Shown: positions 8,980-18,681, counted from the first letter of the stretch. The stretch is DNA of 45,773 nt from Psychrobacter faecalis (GCF_016107575.1 NZ_JABAST010000025.1:1-45773), one strand, 5' to 3'. The notes: generated by a model from the sequence alone, not told the origin. Program-made: numbers and translations.

Positions 8980-9870
8980 ATGACCTCTTCAGCTGGCGCT
9001 CGCTTTCGCAGTGCAATAAAACAAAAAAATGATAACAACCAACCATTACAAATTGTCGGCGCAATCAATGCTTATACAGCGATGATGGCAACCCAAGTCG
9101 GTCATCAAGCGCTATATCTCTCAGGTGCGGGCGTGGCCAATGCCTCATTTGGTCTGCCTGATCTAGGGATGACCAGCCTTGATAATGTCTTAGAAGACGC
9201 ACGCCGTATTACTGATGCAGTTGAGACGCCGCTATTGGTTGATATCGATACTGGCTTCGGCGGCGCCTTCAATATCGCTCAAACCATTAAAAAAATGGAA
9301 AAAGCTGGCGTTGCAGCGGTGCATATCGAAGACCAAGTGGCGCAAAAACGCTGTGGACATCGCCCAAATAAAGAAATCGTTAGTATCTCTGAGATGGTTG
9401 ATCGTTTAAAAGCGGCACTTGATGCCAAAACAGACAAAGACTTTGTGGTCATGGCTCGTACAGACGCCCTATCTGTTGAAGGGCTTGATGCAGCGGTTGA
9501 GCGCGCCGTTGCTTTCCAAGAGGCTGGTGCTGACATGATTTTTGCCGAAGCATTGACTGATATTGAGATGTACCGTAAGTTTACCGACGTACTTGATATT
9601 CCAGTGCTTGCCAATATGACTGAGTTTGGTCAAACCGACCTTTATACCACTGAGCAGTTATATGACGTTGGGGTTGATATGGTACTGTATCCCTTATCAG
9701 CGTTTCGTGCGATGAATAAAGCGGCACTAAACGTTTATCAGCATCTGCTTGATGATGGTACGCAAGAGAAAGTCGTCGATACCATGCAAACGCGTATGGA
9801 GCTTTATGACTTCTTAAACTATCATGAGTTTGAGCAAACGCTAGATAAGCTGTTTGCCAATAGTAAATAA
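8980..9870 (+). CDS. prpB: 2-methylisocitrate lyase PrpB
   Basis: Cleaves 2-methylisocitrate to pyruvate and succinate, the last step of the methylcitrate cycle, in the cytoplasm. The 296-residue length is normal. The catalytic signature KRCGH sits at residues 123-127 (Cys125 corresponds to the active-site Cys). The Mg-binding and barrel segments VDIDTGFGG (near 88-96) and HIEDQ (near 114) are intact. AAGGA lies 9 bases before the ATG. It is first of the prp genes and followed by prpC after 108 bases. It belongs to the ICL/PEPM superfamily; the KRCGH context and neighbours separate it from isocitrate lyase. Confidence 0.96.
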   Translation: MTSSAGARFRSAIKQKNDNNQPLQIVGAINAYTAMMATQVGHQALYLSGAGVANASFGLPDLGMTSLDNVLEDARRITDAVETPLLVDIDTGFGGAFNIAQTIKKMEKAGVAAVHIEDQVAQKRCGHRPNKEIVSISEMVDRLKAALDAKTDKDFVVMARTDALSVEGLDAAVERAVAFQEAGADMIFAEALTDIEMYRKFTDVLDIPVLANMTEFGQTDLYTTEQLYDVGVDMVLYPLSAFRAMNKAALNVYQHLLDDGTQEKVVDTMQTRMELYDFLNYHEFEQTLDKLFANSK

Positions 9871-9978
9871 GCATTAAGTCAACCATAAGCAAAATCATCT
9901 ACCTTTGGTTTTGCTTATTCACTTTTAGTCATCTTTATTTTTTAACTCAAAAAGAGCTACCAACAAAAGGAATTTAAT

Positions 9979-11118
9979 ATGGCAGCACAGAACCAATCAA
10001 CAAAAGTATTGTCAGGCGCAGGTCTACGTGGTCAGGTCGCGGGCAAGACGGCACTATCGACGGTCGGTAAATCAGGCTCAGGTCTAACCTATCGTGGTTA
10101 TGATGTGTCAGAGTTGGCCGATAAATGCGTCTTTGAAGAAGTGGCTTATTTGCTACTTTATGGCAACTTGCCAACCCAAAGTGAGCTTGATGCTTATCAG
10201 ACTAAATTGAAAGGTTTACGCGGCTTACCTCAAGCATTAAAAGATGTGCTTGAGCGTATTCCTGCGGACGCCCATCCGATGGATGTATTGCGTACCGGCT
10301 GCTCAATGCTTGGTAACCTTGAGATGGAAACCGACTTCTCACAACAGAACGATAAAACCGACCGCATGCTAGCGGTATTCCCATCAATCATCAATTACTG
10401 GTACCGCTTTACCCACGACAATGTGCGTATCGAAACCGAAACCGATGATGATACGATTGGCGGTCACTTCTTACATCTGCTTAAAGGTGAAAAACCAAAC
10501 GAGCTGCATACCAAAGTTATGAACGTATCGCTCATTCTTTATGCTGAGCATGAGTTTAACGCCTCAACCTTTACCGCGCGCGTGTGTGCGTCTACCCTAT
10601 CTGATATCCACTCTTGTATCACTGGCGCGATTGGCTCATTACGTGGTCACTTGCATGGCGGCGCCAATGAAGCGGCGATGGATATGATTGAAGGCTTTAC
10701 ATCAGCCGACGAAGCTGAAGAAGAGATGATGGCAATGCTGGCGCGTAAAGACAAAATCATGGGCTTTGGTCATGCTATCTATAGCGAATCAGACCCACGT
10801 AACGTCGTTATTAAAGGTTGGGCTGAGAAGCTAGCCGCCGATGTTGGTGATGAAGTGCTTTATCCTGTTTCAGTTCGCTGTGAAGAAGTGATGTGGCGCG
10901 AGAAAAAACTCTTCTGTAACGCCGATTTCTTCCATGCCTCTGCCTATCACTTTATGGGCATTCCAACCAAACTGTTCACGCCAATCTTTGTTTGCTCGCG
11001 TCTAACCGGCTGGGCTGCACACGTGTTTGAACAGCGTGCGAATAACCGTATCATTCGCCCAAGTGCGGAATATACCGGTGAAGAGCTGCGCCCAGTACCA
11101 GAGATGAGTGCGCGTTAA
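9979..11118 (+). CDS. prpC: 2-methylcitrate synthase PrpC
   Basis: Condenses propionyl-CoA with oxaloacetate to 2-methylcitrate. The 379 residues match short-form citrate synthases of the PrpC type, which lack the N-terminal extension of GltA. The catalytic histidine segments HLHGGANEAAM (near 222-232) and MGFGHAIYSESDPR (near 257-270) are visible, as is the late FHASAYHFMGIPTKLFTPIF block. AAGGAATT precedes the ATG. The position between prpB and acnD makes this PrpC rather than a general citrate synthase. The gene is followed by an unusual inverted repeat (11157-11225) that may separate it from acnD transcription. Confidence 0.95.
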   Translation: MAAQNQSTKVLSGAGLRGQVAGKTALSTVGKSGSGLTYRGYDVSELADKCVFEEVAYLLLYGNLPTQSELDAYQTKLKGLRGLPQALKDVLERIPADAHPMDVLRTGCSMLGNLEMETDFSQQNDKTDRMLAVFPSIINYWYRFTHDNVRIETETDDDTIGGHFLHLLKGEKPNELHTKVMNVSLILYAEHEFNASTFTARVCASTLSDIHSCITGAIGSLRGHLHGGANEAAMDMIEGFTSADEAEEEMMAMLARKDKIMGFGHAIYSESDPRNVVIKGWAEKLAADVGDEVLYPVSVRCEEVMWREKKLFCNADFFHASAYHFMGIPTKLFTPIFVCSRLTGWAAHVFEQRANNRIIRPSAEYTGEELRPVPEMSAR

Positions 11119-11156
11119 CTCGTCTTGAAATAATAATTTTTCTTAAAACAATATGT

Positions 11157-11225
11157 TTGTAGGGTGTGCTTCATCTTCATCTTCATCTTCATTTTTAGTA
11201 AAACAGCTGAAGACACGCCCTACAA
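11157..11225. repeat. REP/BIME-like inverted repeat between prpC and acnD
   Basis: TTGTAGGGTGTG at 11157-11168 faces its near-complement CACGCCCTACAA (ending at 11225); the arms continue into CTTCA/TGAAG. Between them are four CTTCAT units (from about 11169). Both outward-read arms begin with GTAG, the tetranucleotide found at the base of REP elements moved by RAYT proteins. It may be a dispersed genomic repeat, a 3' stem protecting prpBC mRNA, or a weak terminator. Confidence 0.55.
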
Positions 11226-11361
11226 CTCCCTACCTTCAATGTTTAAAAAATTAACGCTTAAAAGTTTTTTTAGCAAAGTCTGATTTTATTTTGACGCTTT
11301 TACTAAAAAAATTTACCCCTTTTTAGCCTCATTGCAACCAGCCAACAGCCAAAGGTGACTT

Positions 11362-14019
11362 ATGGACAACGCCCTCGTACAACCGATGAATGAACAATTT
11401 AAAAAACCATTACCCGATACTGATTTGTATTACTTTGACGCCCGTGAAGCGATTGAAAATATCGAAGCTGGCGCCTATGACAAACTACCGTTCTGCTCAA
11501 AAGTATTGTGTGAAAACTTGGTACGCCGCTGCCCACCAGAAGACTTAACCGCAGCCCTTAAGCAGCATATTGAAGGCAAGCAAGACCTCGATTTTCCGTG
11601 GTATCCTGCTCGCGTCGTCTGCCACGATATTTTAGGTCAGACTGCGTTTGTTGACTTGGCAGGTCTACGTGATGCTATCGCTGAGCAAGGCGGTGACCCA
11701 TCAAAAGTAAACCCTATCGTACCGACTCAGCTTATTGTCGACCATTCACTAGCGGTTGAACATGCAGGCTTTGAAGAAAACGCTTTTGAGAAAAACCGCG
11801 CCATCGAAGAGCGCCGTAACGATGACCGTTTTCACTTTATCAACTGGTGCCAGTACGCCTTTGATAACGTCAACGTGGTACCGCCTGGTAACGGCATCAT
11901 GCATCAAATCAACCTAGAGAAAATGTCGCCTGTGGTTCAGGTGGTTCAAAACAAGGCGGGCGAGAAGGTAGCATTTGCCGATACTTTAGTTGGTACAGAC
12001 AGCCATACACCGATGGTTGATGCTTTGGGTGTGATTTCAATCGGTGTTGGCGGGCTTGAAGCTGAGAGCGTCATGCTAGGTAATCCTTCATACATGCGCC
12101 TGCCTGATTACGTTGGTGTCAAATTAACGGGTAAATTGCAAAAAGGCATTACTGGTACCGATTTGGTATTGGCAATGACCGAGTTCTTGCGTGATGCAGG
12201 GGTGGTATCTACTTATATCGAATTCTTCGGTGAAGGGGCACGCCAATTAAGCGTCGGTGACCGTGCTTCTATCTCTAATATGACCCCAGAATATGGCGCG
12301 ACCGCTGCGATGTTTTATATCGATGAGCAAACTATCGACTATTTGCGTCTAACGGGCCGTAGTGAAGAACAAATCAGACTGGTCGAGCAGTATGCCAAGC
12401 AAACTGGTTTGTGGGCTGATGGCATGGAACATGCCATTTATCCACGCGTTCTTGAGTTTGATTTATCAAAAGTCGTTCGTAATATGGCAGGTCCTTCACG
12501 TCCGCATGCGCGCGTATCAACCACTGACTTGGTTGCTAAAGGCATTGCTCACGGTGAGGGTGATAAGCTACCTGAACCAAAAGATGGCTTAATGCCAGAT
12601 GGCGCAGTGATTATTGCCGCGATTACCAGCTGTACTAATACCTCAAACCCGCGCAATATGGTTGCTGCTGGCCTTGTCGCCCGTAATGCAAATAAAAAAG
12701 GCTTATTGCGTAAGCCTTGGGTGAAATCGTCATTAGCACCTGGCTCAAAAACGGTCAAGATGTACTTAGAAGAAGCTGGCCTGATGCCTGAGCTACAAGA
12801 AATCGGTTTTGACGTGGTTGGCTTTGCTTGTACTACTTGTAACGGTATGAGTGGCGCGCTTGATCCTGATATCCAGCAAGAAATCATCGACCGTGACTTA
12901 TTTACCACCGCTGTACTATCGGGCAACCGTAATTTTGATGGTCGTATCCACCCGTATGCTAAGCAAGCATTTTTAGCGTCACCGCCATTAGTGATTGCCT
13001 ACGCTATCGCCGGTAACATTCGCTTTGATATCGAAAAAGATTCGTTAGGTAAAGATCAAGCTGGCAATGACGTGTATTTAAAAGACATCTGGTTTGATGA
13101 CGATGAAGTTGATGCTATCGTCGCCAAAGCGGTGAAGCCTGAGCAATTTAACGCCGTGTATATCCCAATGTTTGATGAAGCCAAAAAAGACACCGGCAAG
13201 GCGCTAAGCCCACTGTATGACTGGCGCGAGATGACCACTTATATCCGTCGTCCGCCGTATTGGGAAGGCAAAATGGCGGCGATGAATAAGCTAAAAGGTA
13301 TGCGTCCACTGGCGGTGCTTGGCGATAATATCACCACTGACCATTTGTCACCGTCTAACGCGATTTTGGGCGATTCGGCTGCTGGCGAGTACCTTGATAC
13401 CATGGGCCTGCCTGCGGAAGACTATAACTCTTATGCGACTCATCGCGGCGATCACTTAACGGCGCAGCGTGCAACATTTGCCAACCCTAAATTGCTCAAT
13501 GAGATGGTACGCGACGAGAACGGTGACGTAATTCAAGGGTCACTTGCTAGAGTAGAGCCAGAAGGTCAGGTCATGCGCATGTGGGAAGCGATTGAAACCT
13601 ATATGAACCGCGAGCAACCGCTGATCATCATCGCCGGCGACGGCTATGGTCAAGGCTCAAGCCGTGACTGGGCTGCCAAAGGTGTACGTCTGGCTGGCGT
13701 TGAAGTCGTGGTTGCAGAAGATTTTGAACGTATCCATCGTCAAAACTTGGTCGGTATGGGCGCGCTCCCCTTGCAGTTTAAAGAAGGGGTCAATCGCAAT
13801 ACCTTAAATATCGATGGTACTGAAATATTCGATATCGAAGGCGAAGTATCTGCTCGTGGTGAGATGACGTTAGTGATTCATCGTAAAGACGGCACCGTCG
13901 ATAAAGCACCTGTTATCTGCCGTTTAGATACCGCTGATGAAGTCAAAATGTATAACGCTGGCGGTATGCTACAACGCTTTGCCAAAGAGTTTATCGATGG
14001 CACGCTAGATATTGCGTAA
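11362..14019 (+). CDS. acnD: Fe/S-dependent 2-methylcitrate dehydratase AcnD
   Basis: Aconitase-family enzyme that dehydrates 2-methylcitrate to the trans isomer of 2-methylaconitate; it needs PrpF to complete the step. Its 885 residues fit AcnD. The 4Fe-4S cysteines are in TSCTNTSNP (about residue 423) and FACTTCNGMSG (about 490). The substrate loop VGTDSHTPMVDALG (near 211) and the swivel-domain motif GQGSSRDWAAKG (near 763-774) are intact. It starts at 11362 after AGGTG. The PrpF gene follows after a toxin-antitoxin insertion. AcnA is the closest relative, but length and neighbourhood favour AcnD. Confidence 0.95.
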   Translation: MDNALVQPMNEQFKKPLPDTDLYYFDAREAIENIEAGAYDKLPFCSKVLCENLVRRCPPEDLTAALKQHIEGKQDLDFPWYPARVVCHDILGQTAFVDLAGLRDAIAEQGGDPSKVNPIVPTQLIVDHSLAVEHAGFEENAFEKNRAIEERRNDDRFHFINWCQYAFDNVNVVPPGNGIMHQINLEKMSPVVQVVQNKAGEKVAFADTLVGTDSHTPMVDALGVISIGVGGLEAESVMLGNPSYMRLPDYVGVKLTGKLQKGITGTDLVLAMTEFLRDAGVVSTYIEFFGEGARQLSVGDRASISNMTPEYGATAAMFYIDEQTIDYLRLTGRSEEQIRLVEQYAKQTGLWADGMEHAIYPRVLEFDLSKVVRNMAGPSRPHARVSTTDLVAKGIAHGEGDKLPEPKDGLMPDGAVIIAAITSCTNTSNPRNMVAAGLVARNANKKGLLRKPWVKSSLAPGSKTVKMYLEEAGLMPELQEIGFDVVGFACTTCNGMSGALDPDIQQEIIDRDLFTTAVLSGNRNFDGRIHPYAKQAFLASPPLVIAYAIAGNIRFDIEKDSLGKDQAGNDVYLKDIWFDDDEVDAIVAKAVKPEQFNAVYIPMFDEAKKDTGKALSPLYDWREMTTYIRRPPYWEGKMAAMNKLKGMRPLAVLGDNITTDHLSPSNAILGDSAAGEYLDTMGLPAEDYNSYATHRGDHLTAQRATFANPKLLNEMVRDENGDVIQGSLARVEPEGQVMRMWEAIETYMNREQPLIIIAGDGYGQGSSRDWAAKGVRLAGVEVVVAEDFERIHRQNLVGMGALPLQFKEGVNRNTLNIDGTEIFDIEGEVSARGEMTLVIHRKDGTVDKAPVICRLDTADEVKMYNAGGMLQRFAKEFIDGTLDIA

Positions 14020-14045
14020 TCCGCATGGATTTTGAGTAATCAAAG

Positions 14046-14082
14046 AGCCGATGTTGTATAAATTATACGGCATCGGCTTTTT
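14046..14082 (+). terminator. Rho-independent terminator after acnD
   Basis: AGCCGATG and CATCGGCT arms enclose an inner GTATAA/TTATAC stem, followed by five T. It ends the acnD transcript and thus separates acnD from prpF. Confidence 0.85.
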
Positions 14083-14129
14083 AATCTTTAGATATGAAAA
14101 ATAATGAGCCTAGTGCTTTATAACGAGCA

Positions 14130-14420
14130 TTAAAGTATTAATTTAACGTCCCGATAAGAGTTCTCATGTGGGCCAAACATTAACAAGGTAAGGACAAGTT
14201 GACCATCATCGATTTGATAAGCCAATAACGTTAACTGCTTTAGCATTTTAAACTTATAAATTCGTACTGATGATAAGTCACCTACCTTTTGCACACCTAT
14301 ATCAGGATGGTCAATGATGGCACGTAAAGCATCATCTAAATCAGCTTTCTGATTATTGTGCAATTTTTTAACGGCTTTTTTAAAACTATGCGATTGAATA
14401 ACACTTAAAGACTGAGTCAT
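14130..14420 (-). CDS. RelE/ParE-family toxin
   Basis: A 96-residue protein with the RelE/ParE fold pattern: an N-terminal SHSFKKAVKKLHNNQKADLD helix pair, a central strand with KVGDLSSVRIYKF, then LTLLAYQIDDGQLVLTLLMF and a final GPHENSYRDVK. Members inhibit translation (mRNA cleavage) or gyrase; which applies cannot be told from sequence. It starts 17 bases after the antitoxin stop, so the two are co-transcribed, antitoxin first. The pair lies opposite to and between acnD and prpF, which normally adjoin. Confidence 0.8.
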   Translation of the reverse strand: MTQSLSVIQSHSFKKAVKKLHNNQKADLDDALRAIIDHPDIGVQKVGDLSSVRIYKFKMLKQLTLLAYQIDDGQLVLTLLMFGPHENSYRDVKLIL

Positions 14421-14437
14421 TGTTTATCCAAAGTAAA

Positions 14438-14659
14438 CTATCCAAATTCGTAGGGTTCAACCATACCAGCATCAACTTCTGCTTGCGCAATCAAAAGCTG
14501 ACGAACAAATTCGTAAGACAGATCAGGGTTGTCTTCCATAATTTGTCCAATGGTAGCCCAATGCTCTATTTGCTTTGGCGGGGTACGATGTTGTGCTTTA
14601 GATATCGCATAGGCTTTATCAACCAGCGCCTTGTTAAGACGTATGCTTGCAGTGGACAT
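14438..14659 (-). CDS. ParD-like antitoxin
   Basis: About 73 residues from the ATG at 14659, chosen because GGAG lies 6 bases upstream; the frame is open to 14677. The N-terminal MSTASIRLNKALVDKAYAIS resembles ribbon-helix-helix antitoxins. It is followed by IEHWATIGQIMEDNPDLSYE, typical of the ParD-like antitoxin family (PF11903). It would neutralise the toxin encoded next and repress the shared promoter just upstream, between this gene and prpF. Confidence 0.75.
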   Translation of the reverse strand: MSTASIRLNKALVDKAYAISKAQHRTPPKQIEHWATIGQIMEDNPDLSYEFVRQLLIAQAEVDAGMVEPYEFG

Positions 14660-14759
14660 AACTTTCTCCATATTCAAAATATTAATCCTTGTGGCATTTT
14701 ACTACAAAAATAGTGTATTAACGACTCTCATCCTCATAAACAGATATAAGGAATAAGAA

Positions 14760-16013
14760 ATGACCCAATCAACTTTAGAAAACACACCAAAATTTGCCCC
14801 ACAAATCTCCGTCCCTGCCACTTATATGCGCGGCGGCACCTCAAAAGGTACTTTCTTTAAACTATCTGATTTACCAGAGCGCTGCCAAGTTGCTGGCAAG
14901 GCGCGCGATAATTTCCTTTTGCGGGTCATTGGTAGTCCTGATCCTTATGGCAAGCAAATTGACGGCTTGGGTAATGGTAGCTCTAGCACTTCAAAGACGG
15001 TGATTTTATCTAAAGCCAAGCAAGCAGATCACGATGTCAATTACTTGTTTGGGCAAGTCAATATCGCCAAACCTATGATAGATTGGGCGGGAAATTGCGG
15101 TAATTTAACCGCAGCAGTTGGTGCTTGTGCTATCAATATGGGCTTAGTTGATGCTGATAAAGTTACTAATAGTATTGATGACAGTAGTGAGAGTGGCATT
15201 TGCGAAGTACGCATTTGGCAAGAAAATATCAGTAAAACCATTATCGCTCATGTGCCTGTTTACTTAGATGCACAAGGCAAGGTACAAGTGCAAGAAACCG
15301 GCGATTTTGAATTAGACGGTGTGACCTTTCCTGCTGCCGAAGTAAAGATTGAATTTATCGACCCGGTAGATTCATCAAGCGATATGTTCCCCACGGGCAA
15401 CCTAATCGATGATTTTGATGTGTCTGGCTGTGGTCTAAATACCGATAGCGTCAAGGCCACCTTTATCAGTGCCGGTATCCCAACCATCTTTATGAAAAGC
15501 GCTGATTTGGGCTTTACCGGTACTGAGCTGCAAGGCGACATCAATAGTAATAGCGAAACCTTAGCTAAGTTAGAGGAAATCCGTGCCAAAGGTGGCGTTG
15601 CGATGGGGTTATTTAAAGACGTCAGTGAAGCACAAAGTAGTCAACATATTCCAAAGATTGCTTGGGTTGCCCCTGCACAAAGTTATAGCGCCTCAAGTGG
15701 CAAAGCCGTTGATGCAGCAGACATTGACTTAGTCGTACGCGCGATGAGTATGGGACAATTACATCATGCGATGATGGGTACGGCAGCGGTGGCGATTGCC
15801 GCAGCAGCAACGACGCAAGGTACACTAGTCAATGAAGCGGCAGGTGGTAGCGAATTAGGTGAAGTGCGCTTTGGGCATCCATCAGGAACGCTACTCGTCG
15901 GCGGTAAAACCGAACGCGTGAACGGACGCTGGCAAGCCAAAAAAGTCTCCATGAGCCGCTCTGCTCGCCGTATTATGGTTGGTGAAGTTTTTGTACCAGC
16001 GGATGCTTTTTAA
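14760..16013 (+). CDS. prpF: 2-methylaconitate cis-trans isomerase PrpF
   Basis: Isomerises trans-2-methylaconitate made by AcnD to the cis form used by aconitase. The 417 residues are slightly longer than the usual 390-400, with an N-terminal extension before PATYMRGGTSKGTFF, the PrpF start block. Further family landmarks are DGLGNGSSSTSKT (near 62-74), DWAGNCGNLTAAVGA (near 103-117) and VRFGHPSGTL (near 370). The fold is that of diaminopimelate epimerase, but PrpF works without the two-Cys mechanism. AAGGAAT stands before the ATG. The divergent toxin-antitoxin pair occupies its upstream region, so prpF needs its own promoter within about 14660-14750. Confidence 0.93.
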   Translation: MTQSTLENTPKFAPQISVPATYMRGGTSKGTFFKLSDLPERCQVAGKARDNFLLRVIGSPDPYGKQIDGLGNGSSSTSKTVILSKAKQADHDVNYLFGQVNIAKPMIDWAGNCGNLTAAVGACAINMGLVDADKVTNSIDDSSESGICEVRIWQENISKTIIAHVPVYLDAQGKVQVQETGDFELDGVTFPAAEVKIEFIDPVDSSSDMFPTGNLIDDFDVSGCGLNTDSVKATFISAGIPTIFMKSADLGFTGTELQGDINSNSETLAKLEEIRAKGGVAMGLFKDVSEAQSSQHIPKIAWVAPAQSYSASSGKAVDAADIDLVVRAMSMGQLHHAMMGTAAVAIAAAATTQGTLVNEAAGGSELGEVRFGHPSGTLLVGGKTERVNGRWQAKKVSMSRSARRIMVGEVFVPADAF

Positions 16014-16166
16014 TAACGACAATTTTTAGGAAACGAACTTAAAAGAAAATTAAAGGTAACAAGGTTTAAGATACTGCTTAAAGTCTTTATACTGGTGGTC
16101 GCTTATTATTATGAATAATAAGCAGTTAATACATGCCAATATCAAATTAAATAGCGCCTTAACCCT

Positions 16167-18014
16167 ATGAGTACTCCGCCACGCCGTGTTCCTTTAGACA
16201 TCAAGCCGCCCACCAAAAAAAAGGAACGGGGGGCTTTGCTGTGGTCGATTTTAAAAAGGCTCGGAGAGTTTGCAAGACCCTATCGCGGGCTTTTTATTTT
16301 AACCTTAATATTGACAGTGCTTGGGTCGTTTACCGCGCAGGTGAATGCCTTTGTCTTGCAATATACCATCGATACTTTGACCAATATTGTTGGTTTACCT
16401 GACCCATGGGTAGAAGGTATAAAATTACTGACGCTCATTAGCGTGATTTTATTGGTGAAAGAAGTCCTTAACGTCATCATTACCTTTGGTCAGCGCTATT
16501 TTGGTGAGCGTATCCGTATTAACCTATCGCGTGATTTGTCACAAAAGGTGGTTGACCGTATTTTGTCTTACAAAATGGCGTTTTATACCAGCGACGAGAA
16601 CGCCAGCGGTAAGCTGCAAACCCGCATTGATTTGGGGGTCAGCAGTCTCACGCAATTGGTACAAAACTTCTTTATTGACATGCTGCCGCTGTTTGCCAGT
16701 GCTATCGTGTCATTAATCATTATGTTTAACGCCAATTTTTGGGTCGGTATGGTCGGTTTGATTATTGTGCCGATTTACTTTTTTGTCAGTCAGCGCCAAG
16801 CCAACCGTCTGCAAGGGTTTCGCAAACAAATGCGCCAATATCGCGAGACCAAAAGCGGCTTGGTGATTTCGATTATTGACTCTATCACGGTGATTAAATC
16901 CTTTGTGCGCGAGCCGATTGAGTCCGGTAAGCATTGGGACATCCAAAAGGATATGACCGCCAATCAGCTACGTATTCGCAGTATTGCGTTTATGTATAAC
17001 GCTGGCAAAACCTTTATCGAGCAAATCGGCGTGGTGGCGATTATTGTCCTAACCTCATATTTTGTGCTCAACGGACAGATGACCATTGGCGCCATTATGT
17101 TCCATATCCTGCTGTTTCAAAACGTCGCTGCTCCCATTCGCGAATTGCACCGCATTTACGACCAAATTAATAATGCCCTCACCTATGCCGAAGGCTTCTT
17201 TGATATCTTGGACGATGACCAAGCAATTGAAAACGAAGGTAAAGTCAAATGTACCGATTTAAAAGGTCATATCGAGCTAAAAGATGTCAATTTCTCCTAC
17301 CCCAATGGCAAGCAGGCGCTGCATGATGTGAGTTTTAATATTCATCCCAATCGTATCACCGCTTTGGTCGGATTAAGTGGCGCAGGTAAAAGCACGATTA
17401 TTAATTTATTGGTCAAATTCTATGACCCAAGCAGCGGCACCATTTGTCTCGATGGGCGTAATTTAGAGGACTACAGCACCCATGACTTGCGTGAGCAAAT
17501 CGGCTTAGTGCTACAAAAGAACCATATTTTCTCAGGGACGATCGCCGACAACATTCGTTATGGGGCGATGGATGCCACTGACGAGGAGATTATCGACGCG
17601 GCTAAACAAGCCTCTATTCATGAGCAAGTCGTTGGTATGCCTGAAGGCTATGACAGTGAAGCCAAACTACTCTCCGGCGGTCAGCAGCAGCGTATCGCGC
17701 TGGCAAGGATGTTTTTAAAAAACCCACCGATCGTATTTTTGGATGAACCAACCGCCAGCCTTGACGCCATTGCCACCCAGCAAATTAAGCACAGTCTAGA
17801 TTTAATTAAAAAAGACCGTACGGTGATTATTGTCTCGCACAATATCTCGCAAATTATCGATGCTGATGATTTGGTGGTGATTGAAAACGGCCGTGTGATG
17901 GAGACTGGCACGCATGAGGAGCTTTATGCCAATCACGGTAAATACTATGAGATATTCAATGCCATGTCCGATAGTTTGAATTTAGATAAAATCAGTCAAA
18001 CCTTAAATAGTTAA
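16167..18014 (+). CDS. MsbA-like ABC exporter (fused permease and ATPase)
   Basis: A 615-residue half-transporter that would act as a homodimer in the inner membrane. Six hydrophobic segments span about residues 40-330 (first: YRGLFILTLILTVLGSFTA). The ATPase domain follows with Walker A GLSGAGKST (near 405), signature LSGGQQQRIALAR (near 505), Walker B IVFLDEPTASLD and the switch His in VIIVSHN. The N-terminus is basic and cytoplasmic. MsbA-like proteins export lipids, drugs or peptides, but the substrate cannot be read here. It sits between prpF and prpD with an acetyltransferase, all on one strand, so it may be part of the same region by history rather than function. Confidence 0.88.
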   Translation: MSTPPRRVPLDIKPPTKKKERGALLWSILKRLGEFARPYRGLFILTLILTVLGSFTAQVNAFVLQYTIDTLTNIVGLPDPWVEGIKLLTLISVILLVKEVLNVIITFGQRYFGERIRINLSRDLSQKVVDRILSYKMAFYTSDENASGKLQTRIDLGVSSLTQLVQNFFIDMLPLFASAIVSLIIMFNANFWVGMVGLIIVPIYFFVSQRQANRLQGFRKQMRQYRETKSGLVISIIDSITVIKSFVREPIESGKHWDIQKDMTANQLRIRSIAFMYNAGKTFIEQIGVVAIIVLTSYFVLNGQMTIGAIMFHILLFQNVAAPIRELHRIYDQINNALTYAEGFFDILDDDQAIENEGKVKCTDLKGHIELKDVNFSYPNGKQALHDVSFNIHPNRITALVGLSGAGKSTIINLLVKFYDPSSGTICLDGRNLEDYSTHDLREQIGLVLQKNHIFSGTIADNIRYGAMDATDEEIIDAAKQASIHEQVVGMPEGYDSEAKLLSGGQQQRIALARMFLKNPPIVFLDEPTASLDAIATQQIKHSLDLIKKDRTVIIVSHNISQIIDADDLVVIENGRVMETGTHEELYANHGKYYEIFNAMSDSLNLDKISQTLNS

Positions 18015-18090
18015 TATAGGGCGAAATCGTTATAATGCTCAGTCTTTAAGACATTAAAAAACCCTTTAAATCGTTAAAAGCTAGCCGACT

Positions 18091-18681
18091 ATGACCTGTG
18101 AATTTTCTATAAAAACCTTTGATGAGCTGACTACCGTTGATGTTTACCATATTTTAAAAGCGCGCTCACAAGTATTTGTGGTCGAGCAAAACTGCCCGTA
18201 TCAAGACATGGACGAGGTGGATTTTGATTGTCTGCATCTGGTCGCCCATCAAGACGAAGCCTTGATTGGCTATTGCCGCATCATTCCGCCGCAATTTAAT
18301 CATAAAAGATCCTCGGTTAATCCGTCAGGTCCGATACCGGCGATTGGCAGGGTTTTGGTGTTAGCAGAGCATCGCGGCTATGGCGTTGCCCGTCAAATGA
18401 TGCTTGAAGCCATCAAATACTGCCGTAAAAAGTATGGTAAAAAAACCATCATCATCTCCGCGCAGACTTATTTGCTAAACTTTTACGAATCACTTGGATT
18501 TATCGTTGAAGGTGAACGCTACCTTGAAGACGGTATCGAGCATGTCACCATGGTTTTACCTGTCATTAAAAAAGTAAAGGTGAAAAAAGAAAGCTCGGGA
18601 ATGGTGAGTAGTATTCTCAGTTTTTTGCTATTAATATTGGCACTTTTATTCATTGTCGGTTTGGTTTATCTCATGGTGTAA
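18091..18681 (+). CDS. ElaA-like GNAT acetyltransferase with C-terminal membrane anchor
   Basis: Residues 1-155 match the ElaA branch of GNAT acetyltransferases: LKARSQVFVVEQNCPYQDMD (near 22-41), the acetyl-CoA site region IGRVLVLAEHRGYGVARQMM (near 87-106), then YLLNFYESLGFIVEGERYLE. ElaA proteins are usually about 150 residues. This one has a further 40 residues: a charged linker (KKVKVKKESSG) and one strong membrane segment at the very end (ILSFLLLILALLFIVGLVYL). It is thus probably a tail-anchored inner-membrane enzyme. Substrate unknown. It lies 76 bases after the ABC exporter gene on the same strand. Confidence 0.82.
   Translation: MTCEFSIKTFDELTTVDVYHILKARSQVFVVEQNCPYQDMDEVDFDCLHLVAHQDEALIGYCRIIPPQFNHKRSSVNPSGPIPAIGRVLVLAEHRGYGVARQMMLEAIKYCRKKYGKKTIIISAQTYLLNFYESLGFIVEGERYLEDGIEHVTMVLPVIKKVKVKKESSGMVSSILSFLLLILALLFIVGLVYLMV

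Noticed and set aside
11169..11192. CTTCAT tandem units as a CRISPR or minisatellite
   Set aside because: Only four 6-bp units with no spacers; better explained as the loop of the inverted repeat.
15041..15241. Antisense ORFs within prp and rec genes
   Set aside because: They are shadows of well-supported genes, lack ribosome-binding sites and have no recognisable domains.
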